This document shows positions 36,400 to 44,871 of a DNA stretch of 64,000 bases, in pieces. Below the pieces are notes generated by a model that saw nothing but the letters and a program-made list of their open reading frames with translations, was not told the DNA's origin and did no database searches. The stretch's first letter is position 1. Every line of letters starts with the position of its first letter. The translations under genes were made by a program, and so were the position numbers. This stretch comes from Pseudomonadota bacterium. GTDB lineage: Bacteria; Pseudomonadota; Gammaproteobacteria; Burkholderiales; SG8-39. Location of the stretch: positions 276,875 to 340,874 of the forward strand of contig CANGMI010000007.1 of NCBI GenBank assembly GCA_947455195.1, in the 5' to 3' direction.

Positions 36400-37868
36400 T
36401 GGTCCTCGACCACGATCGTGCCGGCGGCTACTGGGGGGCGGTGTACGTATTCACCGCCATCAAGGGCCTGCAGGTCGTGATCGACGGACCCGTCGGTTGC
36501 GAGAACCTGCCGGTGACCTCGGTGCTGCATTACACCGATGCCTTGCCACCGCATGAACTGCCCATCGTGGTGACCGGTCTGGCCGAGGAGCAACTCGGAC
36601 GTGAGGGTACCGAGGGCGCCATGAAGCGAGCCCATGCGGTGCTCGATCCGGATCTGCCCGCCGTGGTGGTGACCGGGTCGATTGCCGAAATGATCGGCGG
36701 GGGCGTGACCCCCGAGGGCATGAACATTGCCCGCTTCCTGCCGCGCACCATCGACGAAGACCAGTGGCAGTCGGCCGACCGTGCCATGCGCTGGCTCTGG
36801 ACCGAATATGGCACCCGCAAGGTGCCTGCCGTGAAGCCGCGCGCGCCCGGCGAGAAGCCGCGCGTGAACATCCTCGGACCCGCCTACGGCATGTTCAACA
36901 TGCCGAGCGATCTGGCCGAAATGCGTCGCCTGATCGAGGGGATCGGCGCGGAAGTGAACATGACCTTCCCGCTGGGTAGCCATCTGGCCGACGTGCCTCA
37001 ACTTGCGCAGGCCGAGGTCAACGTCAGCCTGTATCGGGAGTTTGGTCGACTGCTTTGCGAGTCGCTCGAGCGCCCCTGGCTTCAGGCCCCGATCGGCATG
37101 CACAGCACCACGGCGTTCCTGCGCAGCCTGGGCGAACTCCTCGGCCTCGACCCCGAGCCCTTCATCGAGCGGGAAAAGCACACCACCATCAAGCCCATCT
37201 GGGACCTGTGGCGTTCGGTCACCCAGGACTTCTTCGGTACGGCGAGCTTTGCCGTCGTTGCAAGCGAGACGCATACGCGCGGCATCCGACATTATCTCGA
37301 AGACGAACTCGGTCTTCCCTGCCAGTTTGCCATCGCGCGCAAGCCTGGCCAGAAGACCGCCAACGAGGAGATCAGGCAACTGTGCCGTACCAAGGCGCCG
37401 CTGATTCTCTTTGGCAGCTACAACGAGCGCATGTACCTCGCCGAGGCCGGCGCGCGGGCGAGTTACATCCCGGCCTCCTTCCCGGGCGCGATCATCCGTC
37501 GCCATACCGGCTCGCCCTTCATGGGCTACTCGGGTGCGGTCTACCTTCTGCAGGAGGTCTGCAACGGGCTGTTCGATGCGCTCTTTCACATCCTGCCGCT
37601 CGGTACCGACATGGACAAGGTCGAGGCAACACCGACCGGCGTCGCAGCAGCGGCAGCAACGACAGCGCGCATGCTTCCGTGGACGGTGGCGGCGCGGGAA
37701 CTGCTCGATGAACTCGTTGCGGTACAGCCTGTCCTGATCCAGATCTCGGTGGCCAAGCGCCTGCGTGACCGCGCCGAGCGCGACGCCCGCGAGGCTGGCG
37801 AGGACGAAATCGATCGCGAGCGCGTCGCGCATGCGCAGGCCGCCCTCATGGGCGCGGTGCCCGCATGA
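36396..37868 (+). CDS. bchZ: Chlorophyllide a reductase subunit Z
   Basis: This 490-residue NifK-like subunit completes chlorophyllide a oxidoreductase. C35 in [10 protein letters not shown] is a cluster ligand, and conserved segments include the [20 protein letters not shown] region (parts) and [11 protein letters not shown] near residue 340. The C-terminus is a charged helix rich in Arg and Glu. The ATG at 36396 (or the next codon) overlaps bchY by 4 bases. It is followed by 136 bases without a gene and then pufB. Confidence 0.96.
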   Translation: MMVLDHDRAGGYWGAVYVFTAIKGLQVVIDGPVGCENLPVTSVLHYTDALPPHELPIVVTGLAEEQLGREGTEGAMKRAHAVLDPDLPAVVVTGSIAEMIGGGVTPEGMNIARFLPRTIDEDQWQSADRAMRWLWTEYGTRKVPAVKPRAPGEKPRVNILGPAYGMFNMPSDLAEMRRLIEGIGAEVNMTFPLGSHLADVPQLAQAEVNVSLYREFGRLLCESLERPWLQAPIGMHSTTAFLRSLGELLGLDPEPFIEREKHTTIKPIWDLWRSVTQDFFGTASFAVVASETHTRGIRHYLEDELGLPCQFAIARKPGQKTANEEIRQLCRTKAPLILFGSYNERMYLAEAGARASYIPASFPGAIIRRHTGSPFMGYSGAVYLLQEVCNGLFDALFHILPLGTDMDKVEATPTGVAAAAATTARMLPWTVAARELLDELVAVQPVLIQISVAKRLRDRAERDAREAGEDEIDRERVAHAQAALMGAVPA

Positions 37869-37949
37869 CAGCCCTTGAATGCAGCCCCGCCGCAGCGCCT
37901 CTGCGCCGGTTGCACCCCATGTCGTGGCGATGTGCTGCGGCTGCCTTCT

Positions 37950-37968
37950 CCACGCAGGCCTGGCGTGG
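37950..37968 (+). other. Small hairpin in the bchZ-pufB gap
   Basis: CCACGC (37950-37955) pairs with GCGTGG (37963-37968) around a 7-base loop. The 136-base gap has no gene; a pufQ gene, common here in other purple bacteria, is missing. The hairpin could steady the puf mRNA 5' end or partly stop bchZ readthrough; no T-run follows. Confidence 0.4.
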
Positions 37969-38004
37969 ATTTGGCCGAAAGGTCAACTCACAGGAGCACA
38001 TCCG

Positions 38005-38151
38005 ATGAGCAACAACAGGAATATCTCGGGCCTCACCGATGAGGAAGCCCAGGAATTTCACACGTACTACATGCAGGGACTGATCGGCTTCGCGATGGCT
38101 GCCGTCATCGCGCACATCCTGGTCTGGGCCTGGCGTCCCTGGTTCCACTGA
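38005..38151 (+). CDS. pufB: Light-harvesting complex 1 beta polypeptide
   Basis: This 48-residue LH1 beta chain has one membrane helix. The beta-type start [16 protein letters not shown] contains H19, H37 in AHILVW is the bacteriochlorophyll ligand, and the WAWRPWFH end is typical. AGGAG lies 9 bases before the ATG. An upstream open frame to 37879 is not a real extension, as it has no beta-chain similarity. Unusually, pufA does not follow at once; a small membrane gene lies between. Confidence 0.96.
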   Translation: MSNNRNISGLTDEEAQEFHTYYMQGLIGFAMAAVIAHILVWAWRPWFH

Positions 38152-38179
38152 TCCCGTTCATCCGAGAGAGGGATTGACC

Positions 38180-38404
38180 ATGTCACACACGGCAAGGCGC
38201 ATGACCGGGCAGCCAATGAAGACGGATTCGCTGGCCTCCCTGTGCATCTTCGCACTGCTCTTCACGGTGTTTCTGGCCGTGGCGATCGTGGCGCAGTTGC
38301 TGATGTTGAAGTGGCGCTCCTGGCTCCCGGGTGCGGAGGAAGGGGGAACCCTGCTTGAAGGCGTGAGGGCGGCCGTTGACACCCTGATGCCGTATTTACC
38401 CTAG
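38180..38404 (+). CDS. Small single-helix membrane protein encoded between pufB and pufA
   Basis: This 74-residue protein has a polar start, a membrane helix at about 18-43 (SLASLCIFALLFTVFLAVAI then VAQLLMLK), a WRSWLPG turn, and an acidic amphipathic end with VRAAVDTLMPYLP. GAGAGGGA lies 7 bases before the ATG at 38180; an ATG at 38216 is also in frame. I do not recognise it. It lacks the LH1 alpha or beta histidine, so it is not an antenna chain. Size, one helix and a C-terminal acidic helix resemble PufQ, which is missing from its usual place, but the sequence likeness is weak. It could also be an LH1-ring-associated peptide. It is cotranscribed with puf genes by position. Confidence 0.78.
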   Translation: MSHTARRMTGQPMKTDSLASLCIFALLFTVFLAVAIVAQLLMLKWRSWLPGAEEGGTLLEGVRAAVDTLMPYLP

Positions 38405-38419
38405 ATAGGAGCAAGCGAT

Positions 38420-38602
38420 ATGTGGCGAGTTTGGAGACTCTACGATCCGCTGCGTGCCATGGTGGTGCAAGGCGTATTCCTGTTCGGCCTGGCGGCGATG
38501 ATTCATCTCATCGTGCTCAGCACGGCACGATACAACTGGCTCGATGGCATGAGCCAGGAGCAGCTGAAGGCTGCGGAAGCGAAGACTGCCCCGGCCAAGT
38601 AA
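38420..38602 (+). CDS. pufA: Light-harvesting complex 1 alpha polypeptide
   Basis: This 60-residue LH1 alpha chain has the classic start [15 protein letters not shown] and one membrane helix, with H29 ([11 protein letters not shown]) as the bacteriochlorophyll ligand, and RYNWLDG after it. The tail is rich in Lys, Glu and Ala. TAGGAG lies 9 bases before the ATG. It is 15 bases after the small membrane gene rather than directly after pufB. Confidence 0.97.
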   Translation: MWRVWRLYDPLRAMVVQGVFLFGLAAMIHLIVLSTARYNWLDGMSQEQLKAAEAKTAPAK

Positions 38603-38624
38603 GGGGTGGTGGATTCGGCAGGCG

Positions 38625-38653
38625 GTGGCCGGACTCGGCCCCGCCGGCCCCAC
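38625..38653 (+). other. Stem-loop in the pufA-pufL gap
   Basis: GTGGCCGG (38625-38632) can pair with the CCGGCC-CCAC segment (38644-38653), with two extra Cs on one side. A stem-loop at this place protects the LH1 part of puf mRNA in Rhodobacter and sets a high antenna-to-reaction-centre ratio; the same role here is an inference. No T-run follows. Confidence 0.5.
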
Positions 38654-38672
38654 AAGAGGAGAGGGTGCCGAA

Positions 38673-39497
38673 ATGGCAATGCTGAGCTTTGAGAGGAAAT
38701 ACCGGGTCCGCGGCGGCACGCTGCTCGGCGGCGATCTGTTCGACTTCTGGGTCGGCCCCTTCTATGTCGGCCTGTTCGGTGTCACGACGATCTTCTTTGC
38801 CTTTCTCGGCACCGCACTGCTGCTCTATGCGGCATCGCTCGGCCCCACCTGGAACATCTGGCAGATCAACATCGCGCCGCCCGATCTCAAGTACGGTCTG
38901 GGTCTTGCGCCGTTGCGCGAGGGTGGCTTCTGGCAGATCATTACCGTTTGTGCGCTCGGTGCCTTCGGCTCCTGGGCGCTGCGCGAAGTCGAGATCTCGC
39001 GCAAGCTTGGCATGGGCTACCACGTGCCCTTTGCCTACGGCTTTGCCGTCCTCGCCTACTTCACCCTGGAGGTCGTTCGCCCGGTTCTGCTGGGTGCCTG
39101 GGGTCACGGTTTTCCGTACGGCATCCTGAGCCACCTCGACTGGGTGTCGAACGTCGGCTACCAGTTCCTGCATTTCCATTACAACCCCGCACACATGATC
39201 GCGGTGAGTCTTTTCTTCACCACGACGTTCGCGCTCGCGCTGCACGGCGCCCTGATCCTCTCGTCGACCAATCCGGGCGTGGGCGAGGTAGTGAAGAGCC
39301 CCGAACACGAAGACACGTTCTTTCGCGACATCATCGGCTACTCGGTCGGCACGCTGGGCATTCACCGCCTGGGCCTCTTTCTCGCACTGGCTGCCGTGTT
39401 CTTCAGCGCGGTGTGCATCGTGATCAGCGGTCCGTTCTGGACCCAGGGCTGGCCTGCGTGGTGGGGCTGGTGGTTGCGTCTGCCGATCTGGGCCTGA
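38673..39497 (+). CDS. pufL: Photosynthetic reaction centre L subunit
   Basis: This 274-residue reaction centre L chain has five membrane helices. It starts [15 protein letters not shown], has the [11 protein letters not shown] segment with histidines that bind a special-pair bacteriochlorophyll and, further on, the non-haem iron region, and ends WWLRLPIWA. Length and sequence are typical of PufL. AGAGGAGAGGG lies before the ATG at 38673; the frame is open upstream but the stem-loop lies there. pufM begins 39 bases later. Confidence 0.98.
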   Translation: MAMLSFERKYRVRGGTLLGGDLFDFWVGPFYVGLFGVTTIFFAFLGTALLLYAASLGPTWNIWQINIAPPDLKYGLGLAPLREGGFWQIITVCALGAFGSWALREVEISRKLGMGYHVPFAYGFAVLAYFTLEVVRPVLLGAWGHGFPYGILSHLDWVSNVGYQFLHFHYNPAHMIAVSLFFTTTFALALHGALILSSTNPGVGEVVKSPEHEDTFFRDIIGYSVGTLGIHRLGLFLALAAVFFSAVCIVISGPFWTQGWPAWWGWWLRLPIWA

Positions 39498-39536
39498 GCG
39501 CCGATCGAGCACTAGAGCGACAACAGAGAGACGACA

Positions 39537-40538
39537 ATGGCTGAATATCAGAATCTGTTTACCCAGGTGCAGGTCGAGGGTCCGACCTACATGGGCGTGG
39601 AACTGGAGAATCCCCACGACAACGGCGAGCGGATCGTGCCGCCGTTTCACCTCCACCTCGCCGGACGTCTGGGCAATGCCCAGATCGGTCCGATCTATCT
39701 CGGCTTCTTCGGCGTGGCCGCGTGCGTCTTCTTTCTGATCGGTTTCACCTCGATCGGCTGGAATTACCTCGTTCAGGTGAACTACAGCCCGATCCAGTTC
39801 GTGCGCCAGCTCTTCTGGCTGTCCGTTGATCCGCCTGCGCCGTCCTGGGGGCTGCACCTGCCGCCGATGAATGAGGGTGGCTGGTGGCTCTTCGCCGGCT
39901 TCTTCATCACCCTGTCGATCCTGCTCTGGTGGGTGCGCACCTACCGGCGTGCGCGCGCTCTTGGCATGGGGACCCATGTGAGCTGGGCCTTCGCCGGCGC
40001 GATATGGCTCTATCTGGTGCTTGGTCTGATCCGCCCGGTGCTCCTCGGTCGCTGGAGCGAGGCTGTGCCGTTCGGCATCTTCTCGCACCTTGACTGGACC
40101 ACGGCTTTTTCACTGCGTTACGGCAACCTCTTCTACAACCCGTTTCACATGCTGTCGATCGCGTTCCTGTACGGATCGGTGCTGCTCTTTGCGATGCACG
40201 CCGCGACGATTCTCGCGGTGAGCCGATTCGGTGGCGAGCGCGAGATCGAGCAGATCGTCGATCGTGGAACGGCTTCGGAGCGCGCCGCACTCTTCTGGCG
40301 CTGGACCATGGGCTTCAACGCAACGATGGAGTCGATCCATCGCTGGGCCTGGTGGTTTGCCGTCCTCACCTGCGTGACGGGCGGGATCGGCATCCTGCTT
40401 ACGGGTACCGTGGTCGACAACTGGTACCTCTGGTCGGTCAAGCACGGCGTGGCGCCGTCGTATCCCGAACTCTGGGGTCATGTCGTCGATCCGGCTGCAG
40501 GCCAGTCAGCACCTGCCGTTGTTCCGGCGGCGCAATAG
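39537..40538 (+). CDS. pufM: Photosynthetic reaction centre M subunit
   Basis: This 333-residue reaction centre M chain has five membrane helices. The start [14 protein letters not shown] is typical, and [16 protein letters not shown] near residue 200 carries the special-pair ligand. The C-terminal tail beyond the last helix ([19 protein letters not shown] and an Ala/Pro end) is longer than in Rhodobacter, as usual in species with PufC. The Q-site and iron region near the fifth helix ([19 protein letters not shown], parts) is conserved. Confidence 0.98.
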   Translation: MAEYQNLFTQVQVEGPTYMGVELENPHDNGERIVPPFHLHLAGRLGNAQIGPIYLGFFGVAACVFFLIGFTSIGWNYLVQVNYSPIQFVRQLFWLSVDPPAPSWGLHLPPMNEGGWWLFAGFFITLSILLWWVRTYRRARALGMGTHVSWAFAGAIWLYLVLGLIRPVLLGRWSEAVPFGIFSHLDWTTAFSLRYGNLFYNPFHMLSIAFLYGSVLLFAMHAATILAVSRFGGEREIEQIVDRGTASERAALFWRWTMGFNATMESIHRWAWWFAVLTCVTGGIGILLTGTVVDNWYLWSVKHGVAPSYPELWGHVVDPAAGQSAPAVVPAAQ

Positions 40539-40549
40539 GGAGAATGCAC

Positions 40550-41602
40550 ATGAACCCCACACGGACACTCCTCGCCGCCGTCCTCGTCGGTACTGCCCTC
40601 CTGCTGACCGGGTGCGAGCACCCGCCGATGAAGCACGAGCAGATCGGCTACCGCGGCACCGGCATGGAGCGCATCGTCAACCCGCGTACGGTGGCCGAAA
40701 ACGCACCGTTGCATGCGGCGCCGGAGGCCGCTCCGGCGGCGCCAGCCGATGGCCCCAAGGCCACACTGCTCTACAAGAATCTGCAGGTGCTGGGTGATCT
40801 GAACGTTGCCGAGTTCAATCGCACCATGGCCGCATTTACCCAGTGGGTTGCGCCGAATGAAGGATGCACGCACTGCCACAACCCGGCCAACTTTGCTGAT
40901 GATTCGAAGTACACCAAGGTGGTCGCGCGGCGCATGATCCAGATGACTCGCGAGATCAACGGCAACTGGCACGACCATGTCGCAGACACCGGCGTGACCT
41001 GCTACACCTGTCATCGTGGCCACAACATCCCCGAGAAGTCCTGGGTGGCCGAGCGCGAAACCGTCACCGAAGGGCGGATGCTCGGCAACAACTTCGGCCA
41101 GAACAGGGCGGGCATGGCGTCGGTCGGCAACAGCTCACTGCCCTACGATCCCTATACGCCATTCCTGCTGAAGGCCCACGAGATTCGCGTGGCCGGTTCG
41201 ACCGCGTTGCCCACTGGCAACAAGAGCTCGATCAAGAATGCCGAGGCTACGCACGGTCTGATGATTCACATGAGCGAGGCGCTCGGTGTCGGTTGCACCT
41301 GGTGCCACAACACCCGTGCCATGGCCGAATGGTCGCAGAGCACGCCGCAGCGGGTTCAGGCCTGGCATGGCATTCGCATGGTGAGGGCGATCAACAACGA
41401 TTTCATTGTTCCGCTCACACCGATCACGCCGCCTGAGCGCCTGGGCGCGATGGGCGATATCCCCAAGGCCAACTGCGCTACCTGCCACCAGGGGGCCAAC
41501 AAGCCCCTCATGGGTGCGGCCATGGCGAAGGATTATCCGGCGCTTGCCGGCACTGCGCGTGCACCGGCACCGGTTGCCGTGGCGCGGGCGGGCAAGAACT
41601 GA
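40550..41602 (+). CDS. pufC: Reaction-centre tetrahaem cytochrome c subunit
   Basis: This 350-residue lipid-anchored cytochrome reduces the photo-oxidised special pair. The signal ends in a lipobox LLTGC with C22 as the lipid site. Four CxxCH haem sites are seen at 106-110 (CTHCH), 151-155 (CYTCH), 249-253 (CTWCH) and 309-313 (CATCH), with methionines in the repeats as axial ligands. The ATG at 40550 is chosen because GGGAG lies 7 bases before; an ATG at 40544 is too close to it. The puf operon ends here. Confidence 0.97.
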   Translation: MNPTRTLLAAVLVGTALLLTGCEHPPMKHEQIGYRGTGMERIVNPRTVAENAPLHAAPEAAPAAPADGPKATLLYKNLQVLGDLNVAEFNRTMAAFTQWVAPNEGCTHCHNPANFADDSKYTKVVARRMIQMTREINGNWHDHVADTGVTCYTCHRGHNIPEKSWVAERETVTEGRMLGNNFGQNRAGMASVGNSSLPYDPYTPFLLKAHEIRVAGSTALPTGNKSSIKNAEATHGLMIHMSEALGVGCTWCHNTRAMAEWSQSTPQRVQAWHGIRMVRAINNDFIVPLTPITPPERLGAMGDIPKANCATCHQGANKPLMGAAMAKDYPALAGTARAPAPVAVARAGKN

Positions 41603-41619
41603 CAGGTGACTGGCGACGC

Positions 41620-41638
41620 CCCCGGGTAACACCCGGGG
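41620..41638 (+). other. Perfect hairpin just after pufC
   Basis: CCCCGGGT (41620-41627) pairs perfectly with ACCCGGGG (41631-41638) around a 3-base loop. No T-run follows, so it is probably an mRNA 3'-end stabiliser or a pause site ahead of the terminator 45 bases on. Confidence 0.55.
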
Positions 41639-41682
41639 ACCTCCCGCAACGGGGCTGCATCCAACCGATGTGTGTCTCCTTC

Positions 41683-41712
41683 AGCCCCCCAACCCCGGGG
41701 GGCTTTTCTTTT
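41683..41712 (+). terminator. Rho-independent terminator of the puf operon
   Basis: AGCCCCCC (41683-41690) pairs with GGGGGGCT (41697-41704) around AACCCC, and TTTCTTTT (41705-41712) follows. It ends the bchXYZ-puf transcript and lies directly beside the stop codon of the converging tspO gene. Confidence 0.88.
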
Positions 41713-42245
41713 CAGGTGCCGGTGAATGGGTCGTTCAACCGGACCACGGCAAGGTTCACCATCGCCGCAAAGCTCACCCATGCCAGATAAGGCACCAGCA
41801 GCCACGCCGCCTTGTGACAGTAGGTGCGCAGGTGGATGATCAGAAGCGCAATCGAACCCCAGAGAACCGCAACCTCGAAGAGGGCCTGATCGGGGCGTTG
41901 CTGGAAGAAGAAGAAGAAGCTCCAGCCGACGTTGGCCAGTGCGTTCAAGGCCCAGAGGCCGAGCAGCTGGGTGCGCAATTGACGTGCGGCCCGAGGGGTG
42001 CGCAGTCCCGCGATGCGCCAGGCCATCGTGCCTGACCAGACCATGAGGCCAAACAGCACCGACCAGGCGGGCCCGAACAGCCAGTCGGGCGGCTTGAACC
42101 AGGGCTGGACGAGGCTGAAATACCAGCCATCGAGCCGTGTGAGTGCCCCACCGGCCGCGCCGGTGGCCACCGCGATGGCGCTCGCAACCAGAACGGGACG
42201 TCTGCTGCCGACGGGTGCGGGCATGCCCGCCGGCGCTGATTTCAT
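41712..42245 (-). CDS. tspO: TspO/MBR family tryptophan-rich sensory protein
   Basis: This 177-residue TspO-type outer- or inner-membrane protein has five helices and the typical WYFSLVQPWFKPPDWLFGPAW segment (parts; about 41-61). TspO binds porphyrins and in Rhodobacter acts as an oxygen-linked negative regulator of photosynthesis genes. A run of five Phe (SFFFFFQQ) lies in the third helix. It overlaps bchP by 4 bases (ATGA) and is the last gene of the bchG-MFS-bchP-tspO operon. Confidence 0.92.
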   Translation of the reverse strand: MKSAPAGMPAPVGSRRPVLVASAIAVATGAAGGALTRLDGWYFSLVQPWFKPPDWLFGPAWSVLFGLMVWSGTMAWRIAGLRTPRAARQLRTQLLGLWALNALANVGWSFFFFFQQRPDQALFEVAVLWGSIALLIIHLRTYCHKAAWLLVPYLAWVSFAAMVNLAVVRLNDPFTGT

Positions 42246-43456
42246 GCCTTGGCGAAGCCCAGCAGGTGCGCCATGTCTTTCAGGAAGATGCGCACGTGCG
42301 CCATCGGCTTCTTGCGAACCAGGCGCTTGTTCATGTACGCGTCGAAGGTGAGTTGCTGCACGTCCTTGTCCTGACAGATCTTCACGAAGGCCTCGCGACG
42401 CTTGTCGTTGCTGTACCAGAAGCGTTGCAGGATCCCGAGAATGAAGAATACACGACCATGCTCCTTCATGAACCGCTTGCGCGCACCGGCCAGCGCGCGG
42501 CTGTCGCCGCTCGCCATGGCCGCGATACAGGACTCTGCCGCGAGGCGACCGCCCAGCATGGCGTAATAGATGCCTTCACCGGAGGCCGGCGCGACCACGC
42601 CTGAGGCATCACCGGCGAGCACCACGTTGCGGCCATTGTCCCAGCGCGGCAGTGGCTTGAGCGGTATCGGTGCCCCTTCGCGACGAACGGTCGTCGCCTC
42701 GGCGAGTCCTGCCATGCTTCGCAGGGCGGCCGTGGCGCTGCGCAGCGAGAATCCCTTGTCCATGCTTCCCGTTCCCACGCTCACCAGACGTCCATGCGGA
42801 AACACCCAGCCATAGAAGTCAGGCGAGATGCGTCCGTCATAGATGACATCGCACCGCTCGGGCTCGTAGTTCGGGTGGCCGGCCTGAGGCGCCTCGAGAA
42901 TTTCGTGATAGGCGAAGACGAATCGACCCCGATCCGCGCCGGGTACGGCCTGCTGGGCGACTGCCGAGCGGGCACCGTCGGCACCGATGACCATGCGTGC
43001 GGTAACACTCGTCCTCTCGCCCGGCGTTGAACCACGACCCTCCTTGAGGGTGAGGTGAACCCGTACCGCCGGCGGCTTGCCCGGTGCCTCGGGCGCGATC
43101 TCCTCGATGCGGTCGAACTGACCCACCATGCGAGTCGCTCCATGGCGAGCAGCCCGGCCACGCAGCCATTCGTCGAAACTGTGTCGGTCGACCATCCCGA
43201 CGAAGCCATTCTCGATCGGGATGTCGACACGCCGATCCCTGGGCGAGATCATCCGCGCGCAATGGATGCGTGCCACCAGCATCTCGTCAGGGATGTCGAA
43301 GTCGCGGATGGCTCGGGGTGGAATCGCCCCGCCACAGGGCTTGGTACGTCCGTTTCGGTCGACCAGCAGCACGCGGTAGCCTGCCTGGGCCAGGTCATTG
43401 GCGGCCGTGGCGCCGGCCGGGCCGCCGCCGATAACGATCACGTCATGGTCAGTCAT
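42242..43456 (-). CDS. bchP: Geranylgeranyl reductase
   Basis: This 404-residue FAD-dependent reductase saturates the geranylgeranyl tail of bacteriochlorophyll stepwise to phytyl. The FAD-binding VIVIGGGPAGATAAND lies at the start, followed by VDRNGRTKPCGGAIPP (about 31-46), typical of BchP. The C-terminal region has the LVRKKPMAHVRIFLKDMA tail (parts). It overlaps the MFS gene (ATGA) upstream and tspO (ATGA) downstream. Confidence 0.95.
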   Translation of the reverse strand: MTDHDVIVIGGGPAGATAANDLAQAGYRVLLVDRNGRTKPCGGAIPPRAIRDFDIPDEMLVARIHCARMISPRDRRVDIPIENGFVGMVDRHSFDEWLRGRAARHGATRMVGQFDRIEEIAPEAPGKPPAVRVHLTLKEGRGSTPGERTSVTARMVIGADGARSAVAQQAVPGADRGRFVFAYHEILEAPQAGHPNYEPERCDVIYDGRISPDFYGWVFPHGRLVSVGTGSMDKGFSLRSATAALRSMAGLAEATTVRREGAPIPLKPLPRWDNGRNVVLAGDASGVVAPASGEGIYYAMLGGRLAAESCIAAMASGDSRALAGARKRFMKEHGRVFFILGILQRFWYSNDKRREAFVKICQDKDVQQLTFDAYMNKRLVRKKPMAHVRIFLKDMAHLLGFAKA

Positions 43457-44871
43457 GGTGCCCCCTCGAGGGTTGGCGCGGTGTTGATGGCGCCGGTTAC
43501 GGGTGCCGATACCGGCTGTTCACGAATCCTGCCTGCAAGTCGAGCCGCGACCAGAAAGAGCGCGGCTTCCAGCCCGAACACCACGGCGTAGGCCATCGCG
43601 GTGTCCGTGATGATCATTCGTGCAAGGTCCGACAGGCTCGTGCCGAGCACGCCGCCTGCACCGAAGGCAAGTGCCTGGGCAGCACCCCAGAGGCCCATTC
43701 GCGTACCCTCGCGCTCGCCACGGCCTTCGCTCGCCAGACGCATCATTGATGCGATGGCGGCGATCGAAAAGGCGCCATTGGCAGCCCCGAGCAGCATGAC
43801 GTTGGCACGCAGGGGCCAGCCCGGGCCAACGATGCCGGCAGCAACCAGGCCGGCCAGCGCCACGCCTGAGGAGATGCAACCGCTTACGGTCCAGAACGTG
43901 AGCGAACCGAGTCGTCGACCCAGAATGCGGCCACTGCCCGCGATGGCGACGAGGAGCATGCCGATCAGTACCCCACCATGCTGCATCCCGGAGAGTTGAG
44001 TCGATTCGCCCGGGGTGTATCCGAAGACGACACCGGCGAAGGGCTCCAGGATGAGATCCTGGACGCTGAAGGCAAGCATCGACACGAAGACGAAGATCGT
44101 GAACTGGCGCGCCTCGGGCTCCTGCCAGACCTGGCGCAAGGCCACGCTGAAGGCAACCGCGTGTGCGCTGCCCGTGTCCGGCTCGATGTCGCGGTTTGTG
44201 TCGGCAGGCTCGATGGCCCGCGTGTTCACACGGGGGCCTTCCAGCCTGATGAGAAGCAGCGCACTCGCGCATACCGCCAGCGCGGCCATGCCGGCGGCCA
44301 CCATCAGGAGCCGCGTTTCGCTGTAGGGATCGAGCAGTCGTCCTGATACACCGGCCGTCACTGCGAAGCCTGCGATCATCATCAGCCAGACCATCGTCGC
44401 TGCACCGGCCCGGCGATCTGCACGCACACGCTTGGCGAGGAGCGTGAGCACCGAGGTCCCGCTCGCGCTGACGCCTGCGCCAATGAGGATGAAGGCGATC
44501 GTCGCCAGTGCAATGCCCATGGGCAGGTCGGTGGCCATCCTTACCACGGCCCAGGCGCCCAGCAGTCCGCCCCCGGCCAGGACCATCATGCCGCCCAGGA
44601 TCCACGGTGTGCAGCGGCCCGATCGATCGGCGCCAAACCCCATCCGCGGCCGCAGGATCTGCATCACGTAGTGAAGGGCGACCAGCAGTCCGGGCAGCAG
44701 CGCCGGGAGTGCCAGTTCGACCACCATGATGCGATTGAGCGTGGAGGTCGCGAGCACCACGACACCGCCCAGGCAAGCCTGGATCAGACCGAGACGGGCC
44801 ACGTCGAGCCACCCGAAGGCGCGTGGCGCATGGGTCAGGCGCATGGCGCCGGAAGCGTCAGACGCTTGCAT
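43453..44871 (-). CDS. PucC/Bch2-family major facilitator protein
   Basis: This 472-residue protein with about 12 membrane helices belongs to the BCD (PucC, LhaA, Bch2) branch of the major facilitator family, which acts in antenna assembly or pigment delivery. It has VVLATSTLNRIMVVELALPALLPGLLVAL (in parts), where the STLNRIMVVEL run is typical, and RPRMGFGADRSGRCTPWI near residue 75. A gene of this type between bchG and bchP is standard in purple bacteria. The ATG at 44871 overlaps bchG by 14 bases; a TTG at 44889 is less likely. Confidence 0.87.
   Translation of the reverse strand: MQASDASGAMRLTHAPRAFGWLDVARLGLIQACLGGVVVLATSTLNRIMVVELALPALLPGLLVALHYVMQILRPRMGFGADRSGRCTPWILGGMMVLAGGGLLGAWAVVRMATDLPMGIALATIAFILIGAGVSASGTSVLTLLAKRVRADRRAGAATMVWLMMIAGFAVTAGVSGRLLDPYSETRLLMVAAGMAALAVCASALLLIRLEGPRVNTRAIEPADTNRDIEPDTGSAHAVAFSVALRQVWQEPEARQFTIFVFVSMLAFSVQDLILEPFAGVVFGYTPGESTQLSGMQHGGVLIGMLLVAIAGSGRILGRRLGSLTFWTVSGCISSGVALAGLVAAGIVGPGWPLRANVMLLGAANGAFSIAAIASMMRLASEGRGEREGTRMGLWGAAQALAFGAGGVLGTSLSDLARMIITDTAMAYAVVFGLEAALFLVAARLAGRIREQPVSAPVTGAINTAPTLEGAP

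Noticed and set aside
37879-38004. N-terminal extension of pufB or a possible pufQ
   Set aside because: The 42 codons before the pufB ATG have no membrane helix of PufQ type and no likeness to LH1 beta; the AGGAG before the ATG at 38005 fixes the start.
38517-40088. 523-codon minus-strand open frame across pufA, pufL and pufM
   Set aside because: It is antisense to the clear reaction-centre genes and rich in His, Arg and Glu without any motif.
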